22,491 nucleotides of DNA from assembly GCA_035656495.1 (NCBI GenBank), contig DASRSL010000100.1, forward strand, positions 1 to 22,491, written 5' to 3'. Origin of the DNA: Roseiarcus sp035656495 (GTDB lineage Bacteria; Pseudomonadota; Alphaproteobacteria; Rhizobiales; Beijerinckiaceae). Shown piece after piece: positions 22,491-22,491 of this stretch (positions within the stretch are counted from its first letter, which is position 1; every line of letters starts with the position of its first letter). The translations under genes were made by a program, and so were the position numbers. The notes beneath the pieces were generated by a model that was given only the letters and a program-made list of their open reading frames with translations, did no database searches and was not told where the DNA came from.

Positions 22491-22491
22491 A

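Noticed and set aside
1..22491. tRNA, rRNA, CRISPR array, transposase, integrase, phage or toxin-antitoxin genes
   Set aside because: Looked for on both strands by eye. No cloverleaf-like block, no regularly spaced repeats and no such protein motifs were seen. A tRNAscan or profile search could still find something short.

Overview
The window (GC-rich, roughly two thirds G+C by eye) looks like chromosomal DNA of an alphaproteobacterium, most likely Hyphomicrobiales (Rhizobiales). The evidence is an AapJ-type amino-acid-binding protein, a TakP-type TRAP binding protein, tandem Do-family proteases, a Brucella-like purine-binding BMP transport locus, and several small exported proteins of the kind common in that order. 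A methylotroph or Beijerinckiaceae relative is possible, but the sequence alone does not settle it.

Layout. 1-3966 (minus): a two-gene RND efflux operon. The periplasmic adaptor comes first and the inner-membrane pump second, overlapping by ATGA; the pump runs off the left edge. 4083-7643 (minus): two adjacent degP/htrA-type protease genes that arose by duplication of a unit of about 2 kb, including the upstream control region and a 3' hairpin. 7644-8741: a gene-poor stretch with one small membrane ORF and the 3' relic of a class II aldolase gene. 8742-10911 (plus): an exported lipoprotein, an L,D-transpeptidase and an aapJ-like solute-binding protein. 10942-13121 (minus): a small proline-rich secreted protein, an orphan TakP-like TRAP binding protein and a DUF2721 membrane protein. 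13404-14240 (plus): an outer-membrane beta-barrel protein. 14314-15028 (minus): two small cysteine-containing secreted proteins. 15029-15668: no recognisable gene, but inverted repeats, an AT-rich island and a REP-like element. 15669-16166 (minus): a nucleoside/nucleobase deaminase. 16410-22396 (plus): a purine/nucleoside ABC importer with one double-domain ATPase, two permeases and two paralogous BMP-type binding proteins. A second REP-like element closes the window.

How the genes work together. The right-hand third reads as a purine-salvage module: import by a BMP-type ABC transporter, with a cytoplasmic deaminase divergently transcribed from the same intergenic region. The left third is envelope-stress and efflux equipment (RND pump, two DegP-like proteases). 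The middle concerns cell-wall remodelling (L,D-transpeptidase with a lipoprotein) and solute capture by two binding proteins whose membrane partners are not in the window.

I found no mobile element, phage, CRISPR array, RNA gene or convincing new defence or biosynthetic system. The points most worth a second look are the degP duplication with its diverged but still pairing 3' hairpins, the two-receptor purine transporter with its long leader, the regular eight-cysteine repeat protein, and the aldolase relic.
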